Below are positions 22,660 to 33,640 of a stretch of DNA of 64,000 bases, one piece after another. The position numbers and the translations under genes are program-made. How positions within the stretch are numbered: the first letter of the stretch is position 1; every line of letters starts with the position of its first letter. Where the stretch lies: NCBI RefSeq assembly GCF_018687715.1, contig NC_056766.1, positions 45,114,933 to 45,178,932 on the forward strand, in the 5' to 3' direction. The notes below the pieces were generated by a model. It was given only the letters and a program-made list of their open reading frames with translations. It ran no database searches and was not told where the DNA came from. The stretch is from Carya illinoinensis. Its lineage: Eukaryota; Streptophyta; Magnoliopsida; Fagales; Juglandaceae.

Positions 22660-23565
22660 AAAGGAACAATTTGTGATAAATTTTTAATGCCATGCATGTC
22701 AGGAAATTCCAAAAGATCAAAGTTCATACAGGTAATTAATTAGTAGAATGACTTTAGTTTAAAATTAAACCATATAAATGGGAACAAGTTGGTTTACCAA
22801 GTTAGGGGTGGCAATATGTCACACGACCCGTTAACCCAACACGAACACGACACGATAATAGCGGGTTAGGGTTTAGCCTTAATGGGTTCGGGTCAAAACG
22901 AGTTGACCCGTTAAGACACGATTGCTTAACGGGTTGATAACGGGTTAACCCGTTTTGACCCGTTATGACACGTTAAGAAAGTTAAAGTTAAAATTATACT
23001 CTTATATTTAAAAATAAAATTGTTAGAATTTCAATTTCGATATTTTTATTATTTGGATTATAGTTTTGGACTTATAATTAGTTTTATAATTTTTATAGAT
23101 ATTGTAATTTTAACATTTATATAAAATTATGCTAAATTTAATCAGGTTAAAAAGGTTAATTTCAGGCCTATTCAACCCATTTATATAAATAGTTTAAAAT
23201 GAGTTGTATTGTGTCGTATTAATCTATTTCGTAATATTTTCTTAATTTATTTGTTTACTTATAAAAAAAAACATATTTCGTAATATTTATTAATGGGTCA
23301 AAACGGGTTGACACGACACGATCCGTTATGTTAATGGGTCGTGTTAGGGTTTGAGATTTTGACACGATAAGCTTAACGGGTCGGGTTAGGGTTGACCTAT
23401 ATGACCCGTTAACACGATTTAACACGACACGAACACGACCCGTTAACACGATTTGACACCCCTATACCAAGTGTACTTGTAATGCATGTTTGTGATTTAA
23501 AAATAAAAAATAAAAAAAGGCGTTTAAAGATTGATGAAGAGCTTTCTCAAAAAGACATAAGAGGC
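22660..23565. repeat. Fourth, strongly diverged partial copy, interrupted by a hAT element
   Basis: 22680-22802 resembles 21815-21965: a CAAGAAATCC-like start, then an AAAGTT..ATACA block, a GACTT(T/C)A block and a GGTTTACCA/GGCATATCA end. After the hAT insertion at 22803-23464 the similarity resumes, ending in GAAGAGCTTTCTCAAAAAG at about 23535, which matches the ACAAAGAGCTTTCGCAAAAG block of the third copy and 3133-3150 of unit 1. Similarity is low but collinear, so I read it as an old duplicate. Confidence 0.55.
22803..23464. mobile_element. Non-autonomous hAT element with GGGTCAA/TTGACCC arms
   Basis: The 662-base element starts TAGGGGTGGCAA and ends TTTGACACCCCTA, whose complement is TAGGGGTGTCAAA, so the terminal inverted repeats match the hAT type. 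It is flanked by an exact 8-bp direct repeat TACCAAGT (22795-22802 and 23465-23472), the hAT target-site length. Arms of 100-150 bases are built from alternating GGGTTGACCCG, ACACGACACG and CGGGTTA motifs; the middle (about 22980-23240) is AT-rich and non-coding. No transposase is encoded. It sits inside an old duplicate of TNL-unit intergenic DNA. Confidence 0.88.
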
Positions 23566-23569
23566 CGTT

Positions 23570-25712
23570 GTTTTGCGGCCTAGGTGTATCATATGTACTA
23601 TGTATCATATGGGCTTGTTTTGCCGGTGTATCATATGTACTATGTACAGTTTTACAAAGGTTACAAGTCTAGGTGCACTTTTATGTAACACCGGTCCGAT
23701 TCTAGGCCTAGTGGGCCAGACCCAAACCCATGTTTTATAACAAGCCCGCCCTATAAAAAAAAATAAAGGAGGCACTAAACGCACCGTTTAGTCCCTTCCA
23801 ACCTTCCCCACGTTTGCGTCTCCCGTATGCCGACGCCCACTTCTCGTATCCCATTTCAATTACTCTCGTGCCGTTCTTCATTCTCTCCGTGCGTTTCACT
23901 CTCCACAAGTGCTCGTCATCTCTCTTTGTACCCCACTCCCTCCAGAGGTTCTCTCTTTGCTCTCATCCTTTCGTCTCTCTCTCTCTCTCTCTCTCTCGTC
24001 CCCTCCCCCTTTGATTTTTGGTCTGCCGTCTCTTGCTCCTTGGGTTCGTGTCGCCTATAAATTTCCTCTCCGGATTTTTAATGGAACGACCGTAAGCTTC
24101 TCAATCTCTCTTTTCTCCCCTCCTGCACTCCAGCATTTCAGTTTCTCTCTCTAAATTTTCAGCTCTCTCTCTTTCTCTCTCTCGTTCTCTGTTTTCAATC
24201 TGTTCCATTGTTTTTTTTTTTTTTTTTGCGTGTGCCATAGCAAGTCCCTGGGCTTTTCTCGCTCATCTCCACTCGGTTTCAGCCTCCATACACCGCCGCG
24301 CGCTGCCACACTAGTAAGCATCTCTCTGTCTCCCTCTCTCTTTTGATGTTTACCCCTTGGCCCAAGATTTACTTTTTCTTCATGATATACTCAGTACGTT
24401 GAGGCACTTTGTGCACAGGTTTTGTTGCTAGAGCCTCCATCTCTGTTCTGTACTGCTGCTGTTATCACGCTGGTAAGCCCCTTTATCTCGATCTGTACAT
24501 CTCTCTCTGTCATTTTTTTTTTTTCTCCTCTACATGCTATCTCGCTAACCTCTCGGGTTCTCCCTCTCACTGTAGCACTTCCCTTTTTAGATTTAAGCCG
24601 TGACTAACTTAGGCCACCAGAGTCGACATACATCCCCGCCGCCAAAGTGTACCGCGTTTGATAGCATTCTTTCCGTCGTGTATCACCCACTGTTCAAATT
24701 CGGTTTTAACATTACTGTTTTGTATCACCGGGATTTGAAAGAAGACTTAGACAGCCTCATCTCGTTATCGAATTCGTTGTATCACCGAAACAAAATTTAG
24801 CTAAGGAAATCCGAGCTTTAGTTTTGTGTTTATACCGTTGTTACGTAACTTGTACATTGGTAATTGTTGGAAGATGGTGCTGCCACTAGTTACATGATTG
24901 AACTGATAACGGCTGTTTGGGTTAATGTGTGGCTGTTTTGGGGTTTGACTTGCGGCTGGTTGGGCTGTTTGGTTGTTCGATATCGATTTGTGGGCTTTGA
25001 TTGCTTGAGATGTCGGTTTGTGCATTGTTTGGTTGTAGGATTATGTCGGGAGTAAGTTGGTTGACTTGAAAAGGTGGTGGTTTGCTTGACGGGTATATGT
25101 GTGGAGAATGGTTAAGGAAAATTGAGGCGGCTGGGCTAAACTATTGGTGTGTTGAGTGTTGGAAATTGTGTTGTGTGATTTTACAAAACGAGACACTATG
25201 ATGAAGTATTTGTATATGAACACTTCTAACATTGTTGCTCTGATATTTTGATATTATATTTTGTTCTGCATTTCTCTAACTATTATGTTTTGTTCTGCGT
25301 TCAGTAAATGAGTCATGTTTACACCCTAGTATATGTTCAGTGCCTACTGAATTGTTGATAACTCACCCAATTATCTCCACTATATTTTCTAATGATTTTG
25401 ATGGTTCAGTTGAAAATCAAGAATAGGAAGCACGTGCGGGATTAATTTAGTATATTGGATTGAGTACTTTAAAATGGGTTTGAAGGAGTTAATGGACAGA
25501 CCTAATTTGGTAGAAGTGCTTACCTTGTATTGGGACCATGGCTTAAGGAGCCTTGCAGAGTTTCTGACTCATCAGCAAAGTATTAGGTTAGCAAGAGATT
25601 TCAGCTGATCTGAAAAAATGGTATTTTTTTTCATCTCGTGGGATCTCACTCATTAAATTCATCATAGCTTGAAAATTTTGTTTCATTTCCCAAGTCTGAT
25701 TACAAAACTGCA
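23570..25712 (+). promoter_or_regulatory. Upstream and probable 5'UTR/intron region of the PPR gene
   Basis: GC content rises at about 23770. 23940-24200 is rich in CT repeats (pure CT run about 23974-23998), as in many plant 5'UTRs, and 24300-24600 has several donor- and acceptor-like sites. A clear acceptor, TACAAAACTGCAG, ends at 25713, 18 bases before the PPR start codon, so a 5'UTR intron is likely. A 67-codon open stretch at 24600-24800 (starting at GTG) is unrecognised. At 23583-23604 and 23625-23646 a 22-base sequence beginning GGTGTATCATATGTACTA is repeated. Confidence 0.5.
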
Positions 25713-25730
25713 GGAGAGCTTCTAGTGGAT

Positions 25731-28352
25731 ATGCTTCCAGTGGGTTTGAAAATGAGGAGTGCCACAACGAGGACCTATTTTGTGGGCGCCAGACAATATG
25801 AAGATTTGTCCCTTTTCTTTGAAAATATACAATGTTTATCAAGCTTTGGATCTAATCACCAAGTCTTGTCAGCTGTTCTTAAATCCTCCGCTACTCTCTC
25901 AGCCATCAAATTTGGGAAAACTCTTCATGGTTACATTGTGAAGAAGGGCCATCTTACCTGTCACGCTGTATCTAAAGCTCTGCTTAACATGTATGCAAAA
26001 TGTGGCGTGCTTGATGATTGCCAGAGGCTGTTTAGTCAGATTGGCAACTCTGATCCCGTCACTTGGAACATCATCCTGTCTGGATTTTCTGGGTCCCGAA
26101 TGTATGATGCGGAGGTGATGAGATTGTATGATGCCATGCACAAAGGTGGTGAAGCTAAACCTAGCTCTATCACTATTGCTACCATTCTTCCAGTGTGTGC
26201 ACGGTTATTAGAAATCAATACAGGGAAGTGTGTGCACTCTTATGTGATTAAATCTGGACTGGACACAGATACCCTTGTTGGGAATGCACTGATATCGATG
26301 TATGCAAAATGTGGGCTAGTCTGCGATGACGCCTTTGCTGTGTTTAATAGCATGAATAAAAAAGATGTTGTTTCGTGGAATGCAATTATTGCAGGATTTG
26401 CTGAGAATAAGTTAATGAGCAATGCATTCAAATGGTTCCAATGGATGTTGGAAGGACCAGTGGAACCAAATTATGCTACTATTGCAAATATTCTTCCTGT
26501 TTGTGCTTCTTTAGATGAGAATGCTCCCTTCCATTTAGGAAGAGAGATACACTGTTATGTGCAACGGCGAACAGAATTGATTTCAGATGTTTCTGTCCGC
26601 AATGCTTTGGTGAGCTTCTACTTAAGAGGTGGATGGATGAAAGAAGCAGTATCCTTGTTCTGGGGCATGACATCAAGAGATTTGGTTTCATGGAATGCCA
26701 TAATTGCAGGTTATGCATCAAATGGTGAGTGGTTGAAAGCTTTGGACGTGTTTCATGAATTACTCTCTGTAGAGATGATTCAGCCTGATTCTATAACTTT
26801 TGTGAGCATTCTTCCTGCTTGTGCTTTCTTGCAGAATTTGCTGGTGGGGAAAGAGATTCATGGGTATATTCTTCGACATTCGTACCTGCGCGAGGATACA
26901 GCAGTAGGTAATGCCCTTATTAGTTTCTATGCAAAATGCTATCACATAGAAGCTGCATTTCAGACTTTTTTGATGATATTTGGAAGAGATTTGATATCGT
27001 GGAACTCTATACTCAATGCATTTGTGGATGGTGAATATGACACCAAGTTTCTGGGCCTATTAAACTGGATGCTTGGTGGAGGAATTAGACCTGACTCCAT
27101 TACTATCTTGACCATACTTCGTTTTTGTGCTAATCTTTTGAGAGTAGAGAAGGTTAAAGAAACTCATAGCTATTCCTTGAAGACTGGTTTGTTGCAAGGT
27201 GATATTGAACCTACTGTTGGAAATGCGTTGCTTGATTCATATGCCAAATGTGGAAACATTGAGTATGCATTCAAGATTTTTCAAAGTTTTTCAGGGAAAA
27301 GGAATTTGGTCACCTGCAATGCAATGATCTCAGGTTACGTGAATTGTAGATCACATGATGATGCATATAAGATATTTGACAGGATGTCTGAAACAGATCT
27401 CACTACCTGGAATCTAATGGTTCGAGTTTATGCAGAGAATGATTGTCCTAGTGAAGCTCTCAATCTGCTTCAGCAGTTACAAGCTCGAGGAATGAAGCCT
27501 GATACAGTGACAATTATGAGCTTCCTTCCTGTATGCGCTCAAATGGCCTCTGTCCACCAGCTGAACCAGTGCCATGGATATGCACTTAGAGCTGGTTTTG
27601 AGGATGCTCGCTTGAAAGGAGCTTTGTTAGATGTATATGCAAAATGTGGCGCTATAAAGTCTGCTTATAAGCTTTTTCATTCAAGCACCCACAAGGATTT
27701 GGTTATGTTCACAGCTATGGTTGGTGGGTATGCCATGCATGGTATGGGAGAGGAAGCACTTAGTATTTTCTCTTATATGCTTGAGCTGGGTGTGAAGCCA
27801 GATCATGTCATCATCACTGCTGTGTTATCTGCTTGCAGTCATTCTGGTCTTGTAAGTGAAGGGTTGAAGGTGTTTTATTCAATAGAGAAGGTCCATGGAT
27901 TCAAGCCAACCATGGAACAGTATGCTTGTGTGGTGGATCTCCTTGCTCGTGGTGGCAGGTTAAATGATGCATATTCTTTTGTGGTTAGGATGCCCATTGA
28001 AGCTAATGCAAATGTGTGGGGGACACTTCTAGGTGCCTGTAGGACACATCATGAGGTAGAATTGGGCCGTCTTGTGGCTGATCGACTTTTTGAAATTGAA
28101 GCTAACAATATCGGGAACTATGTGGTTATGTCAAACCTATATGCAGCAGATGCTAGATGGGATGGGGTCATAGAGGTAAGAAAGCTTATGAGGACTAGAG
28201 ATCTGAAAAAGCCAGCAGGATGCAGCTGGATTGAAGTGGAGAGGAGGAAAAATGTTTTTGTAGCTGGGGATTCTACTCATTCTCAAAGGTGCCTTATATA
28301 CAGCACATTGAGTACATTGGATCAACAGATCAAGGAACAGGTTTATTTTTAA
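25731..28352 (+). CDS. SLG1: PLS-class pentatricopeptide repeat protein, SLG1 (At5g08490) type
   Basis: 873 residues in one exon, start chosen at the first ATG (MLPVGLKMRSATTR) after the acceptor at 25713; the frame is open a few codons further upstream without an ATG. The body is a chain of PPR motifs of the P, L and S kind, with the typical signatures NALISMYAKCG, DVVSWNAIIAGF, NALLDSYAKCGNIEYAFKIF and DLVMFTAMVGGYAMHGMGEE. The C-terminus has an E/E+ extension with KKPAGCSWIEV and VFVAGDSTHSQ and no DYW domain. The pattern of residues closely follows Arabidopsis At5g08490, known as SLOW GROWTH 1, a mitochondrial protein needed for C-to-U editing of nad3. Length agrees with that family (about 850). 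Mitochondrial targeting is expected from the family, though the N-terminus here is not a textbook presequence. Confidence 0.92.
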   Translation: MLPVGLKMRSATTRTYFVGARQYEDLSLFFENIQCLSSFGSNHQVLSAVLKSSATLSAIKFGKTLHGYIVKKGHLTCHAVSKALLNMYAKCGVLDDCQRLFSQIGNSDPVTWNIILSGFSGSRMYDAEVMRLYDAMHKGGEAKPSSITIATILPVCARLLEINTGKCVHSYVIKSGLDTDTLVGNALISMYAKCGLVCDDAFAVFNSMNKKDVVSWNAIIAGFAENKLMSNAFKWFQWMLEGPVEPNYATIANILPVCASLDENAPFHLGREIHCYVQRRTELISDVSVRNALVSFYLRGGWMKEAVSLFWGMTSRDLVSWNAIIAGYASNGEWLKALDVFHELLSVEMIQPDSITFVSILPACAFLQNLLVGKEIHGYILRHSYLREDTAVGNALISFYAKCYHIEAAFQTFLMIFGRDLISWNSILNAFVDGEYDTKFLGLLNWMLGGGIRPDSITILTILRFCANLLRVEKVKETHSYSLKTGLLQGDIEPTVGNALLDSYAKCGNIEYAFKIFQSFSGKRNLVTCNAMISGYVNCRSHDDAYKIFDRMSETDLTTWNLMVRVYAENDCPSEALNLLQQLQARGMKPDTVTIMSFLPVCAQMASVHQLNQCHGYALRAGFEDARLKGALLDVYAKCGAIKSAYKLFHSSTHKDLVMFTAMVGGYAMHGMGEEALSIFSYMLELGVKPDHVIITAVLSACSHSGLVSEGLKVFYSIEKVHGFKPTMEQYACVVDLLARGGRLNDAYSFVVRMPIEANANVWGTLLGACRTHHEVELGRLVADRLFEIEANNIGNYVVMSNLYAADARWDGVIEVRKLMRTRDLKKPAGCSWIEVERRKNVFVAGDSTHSQRCLIYSTLSTLDQQIKEQVYF

Positions 28353-28601
28353 TTTAATCAATGAGTTTACTTGTGTCATAACTTGCAAGAAAGCACACGG
28401 ACCTCCATTGTGAATGGTCTCTGTCTCCAAATTGAATGCATATAGCTTTTGGAGGCAGGCCAGTTGCTTTGGTTTACAGGTACACCATCATACTTGAGTT
28501 ATTCTACTCCATTGAAGTAGACATTTTTTGTTGTGAAAAGTGGCTTAGCTCCATGTATGGCCTATGAAGAGTTGCCCATAATCTGAAAATCATATAAGAA
28601 T
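28353..28601 (+). other. 3' flank of the PPR gene
   Basis: AT-rich DNA following the PPR stop codon, likely containing its 3'UTR. No clear polyadenylation signal stands out. It ends where the minus-strand formin fragment begins. Confidence 0.4.
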
Positions 28602-29563
28602 TTACCAAACAGACAAGGTTGGATCTCTAATGACTGGAGATATAGCTGGTGGATAGGTCGTTTCTGCACTTTCAGATAAGGTGTGATAATGTAGCTGACG
28701 TTCTATGCCAGAAGTTTGGGCTACAGATGCATCTGCTACCGATTTATAGGAGACTACTGTTGACTGAGAAGATTGAGGCATCCCTTGGCAGCTGGTGTCA
28801 GATTGTCTGGGTAGTTGAAGCGGAATCTGAACGTCAGGAGTCTCAGCTACCTTTCTACACAGATAAGTACCAGGAGATTGCTTAGGTGAGGACACGGACA
28901 TGGACTGAATCTCCGGGGACAGAGATATGGAGCTCTTAGCCTTACTTTCCAAGACCGTGGGCTTCTTTTTCTCCCAATGCTTTCTAGGACTTGTCTTCTG
29001 CAATAGACCACTAGTTTCCACACTCTCATGAGAACCACTTTCCAACAGTTGGTGGACAATATTTGATGAACTCATGTGTTGGAGCACATTTAGTGATGCA
29101 TCAGCCTTGGGATCTAAACAGTCCACAGAACTGAATAACTCTTGAACTCTTGCAAATGCTTCCACCGGAAGGCCCTCCTCCTCAAAGCTTGAGATATCAC
29201 CCGCTACTATGGAAGCAACAGCATCCATCTCAGTGAAGAGAATCTTCATGCGAATGATAACCAAGGTATTAATTTCATGTTAAGAAAGACACCAGCAAAA
29301 GGCTATGCCTAAACAAATCTAGCATGTGAGATACCTCGGCTCTGAAGTCCTTTGGAAATTGAGCCCTAGCATTCCACAATTTCAATTTCATCCCGGTTTA
29401 GGATCAATATATTAGACCTAATAAAAGTAGTATTAAACTTTGCTTGGAACATCATCTCTTCACGTGCCATTTCATCAATCAAGCTAACACACTCCACCAC
29501 AACATCACCTTGAATATGGCAATTGATGTCTATTTTAACTAGTTCGCATTCTCCCTGAAACAC
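28602..29563 (-). pseudogene. Class II formin fragment (PTEN-like C2 region), broken
   Basis: Exon at 29563 to about 29342 reads ECELVKIDINCHIQGDVVVE, FNTTFIRSNILILNRDEIEI and then, in a different frame, WNARAQFPKDFRAE before a GT donor. The exon from about 29245 to 28602 reads ILFTEMDAVASIVAGD, FEEEGLPVEAFARVQELFSS and continues into a Ser/Pro-rich stretch. This is the end of the PTEN-like C2 domain and the linker of plant class II formins (FH13/14/20 type), which nucleate actin and bind membranes. The frame change (apparent loss of two bases before WNAR) breaks the protein. FH1 and FH2 domains do not follow on the left, and the phosphatase-like part is not visible on the right. It is an isolated gene fragment between the PPR and BTB genes. 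Confidence 0.8.
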
Positions 29564-31302
29564 AATTCTTAGGTAAACAAACAGTCATATATATAAAGAT
29601 TAGACCAAATTGTGGATTCACCTAACATGAAAAAATAAATCCAAACAAAGTTTGCATCCGAAATCATGTAAGAATTTACCAAACTGCTCATGAAGATTAA
29701 TATTTATCAATAGTTTCTTCCATAAAAATGGTTCAAAAAATAAAATCACCAAATGACAATCAATTAGTTCATGAGTGCCATTGCGTCAGTCCCAGAGCTA
29801 CCTTCCAAGTTTATTTGGCTTCTTCTTGTTCTCCTCCCCATTCCTCTGTTGTCCTTCCTCATCATTGCAGCCAACTCCCCGTAATCTATTTGGTCCATCC
29901 TGAAAACAAATTAAGCTTCTATTCGTACAAAGTAACAGCTTGAAAACACATGCAGAAGGTGAAACCTCCCACTCTTCCTATTCACAATTTTCCATTTATC
30001 CCTTGCAACTTGGAAACATTTTCATCATTTCCCACCACTTATTTTAACAAAGAAATAAAACATAAAAGGAGTGTACCGTAGACTCACTTAGAGATCTCAA
30101 GAAGCCCGATGGCTTCCGGGAAAATAACTTGTGCAGCAACACCATTTCAGTTGTCCAATGACACCTCCAATTGCAGCACTCTATTAAAATATATACTCAC
30201 ATATAAATATATATGTATGTACTATATTTCTGGGTGTGTATCTAAGTTTTCTGTGTTTGCTTGTTGTCAGGTGGTGGGATTGGTGGTGTTGGTGTTGTTG
30301 ACGATGAACTGATGGATGGTTTCGGAGTCAGATAATACTGTTTCTTTGTTTTTTGCTACGAGCTGAGATTATTACCTACCAAGTCATGGGGGTGGAGACC
30401 GCATGACATCACCCGCTGACATGTGGACAAAGTTGACTTATCTACACCAGACCACTATATTATGTCTGAATATTTGGGAATCAGTAATCTTCCACTGTAA
30501 GTTTTGACCTTTCTTGGGTTAATTGGTAGGGACAAACTGATTATAGTTGGTTTGGGCAAGGGCAACTTGCCTACTTACATCCAACACCAGTTTTGCTAAA
30601 AATACATAGGCATCATCTTGCTATGCAATGGGAAGTAACTCTCACAGCCATGAAAATTTTGGTAAAATTTCATGACTTGTATTGTTGGATTGTCTGCAAA
30701 AAGTGCAAACCTTTTGGATGTTACAGTTGATCGTACTGTAGAAGTTAGCCAACAAATACCAATAATATGAACGGAGATGATGAAACCTTGACTAGGCATG
30801 GTTTCAAATCCTTATTTTGCCTGGTACGAGGCATGACCAAGGCCAAATGCCACCTCTACTATCGTTAGTTGGCATTATCCTTCATGCCATGCTTACACTC
30901 ATAGGCAAAGAGCTTTATTAGGTTTTTCTTAGAGAATCATGTTCTTGTAAAAAGAAAAAGTTACTTATTAGATATAGTAAGTACATTAAATCTAAGAGAA
31001 TCATTTTATTCTGTCACTTCTTTGTTTCCAAATATTGCAATGTGTTCATCAGATTACAATTCGATTGCAATATCATCCATTTTCTCGCGCTTTCATTTAT
31101 ATTAACAATTACAGTGAGATAAAGATAAATTCGTCAATTTCTAGTCAAGGATAGTGTGTTAAGAAATGAGGTGGAATTTCCTTCAGAATGGCTTGCATAG
31201 TTACGGACTCTATCTTCCTTTTCATGGTATACGCTGCAAGCCTCTCTCTGTCGTGCGAGCTGACATACCATTTTATCATTTTGTTTCTTTTCTTTTGGTT
31301 TT

Positions 31303-31340
<38 letters not shown>

Positions 31341-32189
31341 AGAAGAAGTTCTTCAAACATGGCATAAACTAGAACTTGTTTGATAAAATGCATATCGAAC
31401 GCTTGCTTCGTTTGCATCGAAGTAGTTAGATTATGGAAACTGGTGTGGAAAAGTTATTAATTTTGTAGTCATAAACAACCTATCAAAAAAAATTTTGTAG
31501 TCATAAGCGAGGAGTTGAGGGGAAATAGAAACGATTTGAATGAACAATCCGCTTCCTTGTAAGTTCTGTTCCATTTCGGCCAAATAGCACCAACTTTCCC
31601 TCAATTTTAAACGGTGGCATGTTGATGTTGTACGTCTTCTGTAGCATTAAGCAGCTGCTGACTTGCCTACAATGGACACTGAAAAAACTTTCAAAACATT
31701 ATAAATTGGCAACAACTTCTTAGTATTAGACATTGTTCAGAGTTCAGGATTATCATCCTGTTGTGGAGTTGTTTTCATTTAACTAAAACATCATGTCAGC
31801 CAAGAGAATGTACAAATGCTTATGTCTTGCAAGCGTTCGGGTGAAGTTCCGGAAAAGTAGGATAATAGATTTGATGATAGCCAAATTACCAACCATTGTT
31901 CAAGTCTCCTGGCCTTCATGATAACATTATACCAACCATGGGCCACGTCCAAGTCATTTCTGGTGAAACAACTAAGAAAGTTGAGAAACGGCCTAATGTA
32001 CTACTGGAAAATTTCCATAGAGTAAAGAGACTTGCTACCTATAAATTTGTTGCAGTGGTCCCTAGTTGAATTAGACTGTCTTGGCTCCTTTTTTCTGGAC
32101 TGGATTGAGATACTGCATCATGATATCTGTGTCCACATCCTCCACCAAGCTAAAATTTACTGGCAGCGTTTTGATGTTGAGTTGATTTG
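29564..32189. other. Intergenic DNA between formin fragment and BTB gene (left part)
   Basis: No gene recognised. A CT run of about 16 units is at 31304-31335. Short open frames on both strands have no recognisable domains. The sequence TAAGAATTTACCAAAC near 29669 also occurs at 28595-28610 on the other side of the formin fragment, a short direct repeat flanking it. Confidence 0.45.
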
Positions 32190-32710
32190 TGAATAGTAAT
32201 ATTTTATAAGTTTCAGTTAGATGTATTTGAATGTAAATAGATTGAGATATGTATTTAAATGTATGAACTATGAAATAGGTTGAGATAGATTGAGAAGTCA
32301 AAAAAGTAGTGGGTCTCATCAATAATTAGTTTGGAATGAGTTAAGGTCACTCTAACAATCAAACATAAGATCCAAACACAACTTTCAAATCACTAAATTA
32401 AGTTCAATATAATTTTAAGTTAAGTCTAATATCTAAACACAACTTTTAAATCACAAAACTTATTTCAATTCAAAACCTTCTTACATGTATGACTCACAAT
32501 TTTTTTCAACTCAACACCTCTTTACACGCGAGATTTACAATTTTTTTCAATTTCTCATAAACAAATTTAAATTTATCTTAACATTTAAATACATCTAAAC
32601 TCATTTTAGATAGACCCTACAAAAATTATTTAACATATCAACTCGCTTCTATTTATAAAAAACTTAACTCATCTCAATTTAGCTCAACATCTAAAAACAA
32701 TCTAAATCTC
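32190..32710. repeat. MITE-like AT-rich element, CTCATCTCAACTC type
   Basis: The stretch is made of blocks like AGTTAGATGTATTTGAATGT and their complements such as ACATTTAAATACATCTAAAC, TTTTTTCAACTCAACACCTC and CTCAATTTAGCTCAACATCT, giving inverted-repeat potential. A related sequence lies at 37225-37540 (AACTCATCTTAACATTCAAG, TTTTTTCAATTCAATATCTC). This repeat family is, from memory, common in Fagales. Confidence 0.55.
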
Positions 32711-33189
32711 TTCAAGAAGATTAGGGAAATGTTGGATTGCCAAGTCCTTCACACATACACGTGCAGGCACTAGAAGACATGCACGCATACACATGGACAT
32801 GGATCCATAATCTCCCAACTGATGTCCAAAAGGTTTCTGGTTTTACATATCAAAAAGTAAATAAATAAAGTTATGCATCAAAAAAAAATTAAAAAATAAA
32901 ACTTTAAGTTACTGATTAATTTTCTTTCCCGTCATCAACGGTATATGAACGAAGCTACTTGGAATTGGCATTTGGCGAATACGATAAATGACCAAATGTC
33001 ATGTTTACATGAGGAGAAAAATAAAGTCTAGTTTGAGCAACTTGCTTTTAAAGAATCCCAGCCAGTTACATTTATCAGGAAACTTATGTCTGATTATGCT
33101 TGATATACTGTTTGCCTTATTGGGTCCATGACAACTGGTTTTTTTTCTTTTCACCTGTAACATTGTTCATTTTGTTTTTGCATCAAATT

Positions 33190-33640
33190 AGATGTGCTGT
33201 TTCATTTATCTTACTTGTTCCATCTTAGAATACATGAGTTTCTTATTGATAAGAGAGAAATAATTGAAGGAAGCTTCCTAGAAGTTCACATAGCACTCTT
33301 GATCCTTGATAGGCTTCTTTGTAGGGGGGTGGAGATCCAAGGAAAACCCCCGTTTTTTAAGATGAAAGATCGTGGTTCCTTACATGAAAGTGATCCTGAA
33401 CAGCGAGATTCCCCTTGGATGACCAAAACCTCTTTTCTATTATCAACACTGTATTTAAATTCATTGCTAATCCCACTCAGATTGACCAGATGAGTCAGAA
33501 CGCAGTTGGTGAATCTCTCTTCGCAGGGCATCTTCCTATAAAATATTTTTATGTTTTGGCAAAGCTCTTTTTTGTTTGTATTTTTTGCTGGTTTACTGAC
33601 ATTGAATTCTTTATTTATTTGTTCTGCTTTTGCTTGTGAC
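33190..33640 (+). other. Unrecognised exon-like open stretch
   Basis: After an acceptor-like TTCCATCTTAG at about 33229, the plus strand is open with HEFLIDKREIIEGSFLEVHI. A second overlapping frame has LFSIINTVFKFIANPTQIDQ. Amino-acid composition of both looks protein-like, and they could be one broken gene with a frameshift near 33415. I do not recognise the family, and it may be chance. Confidence 0.2.
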
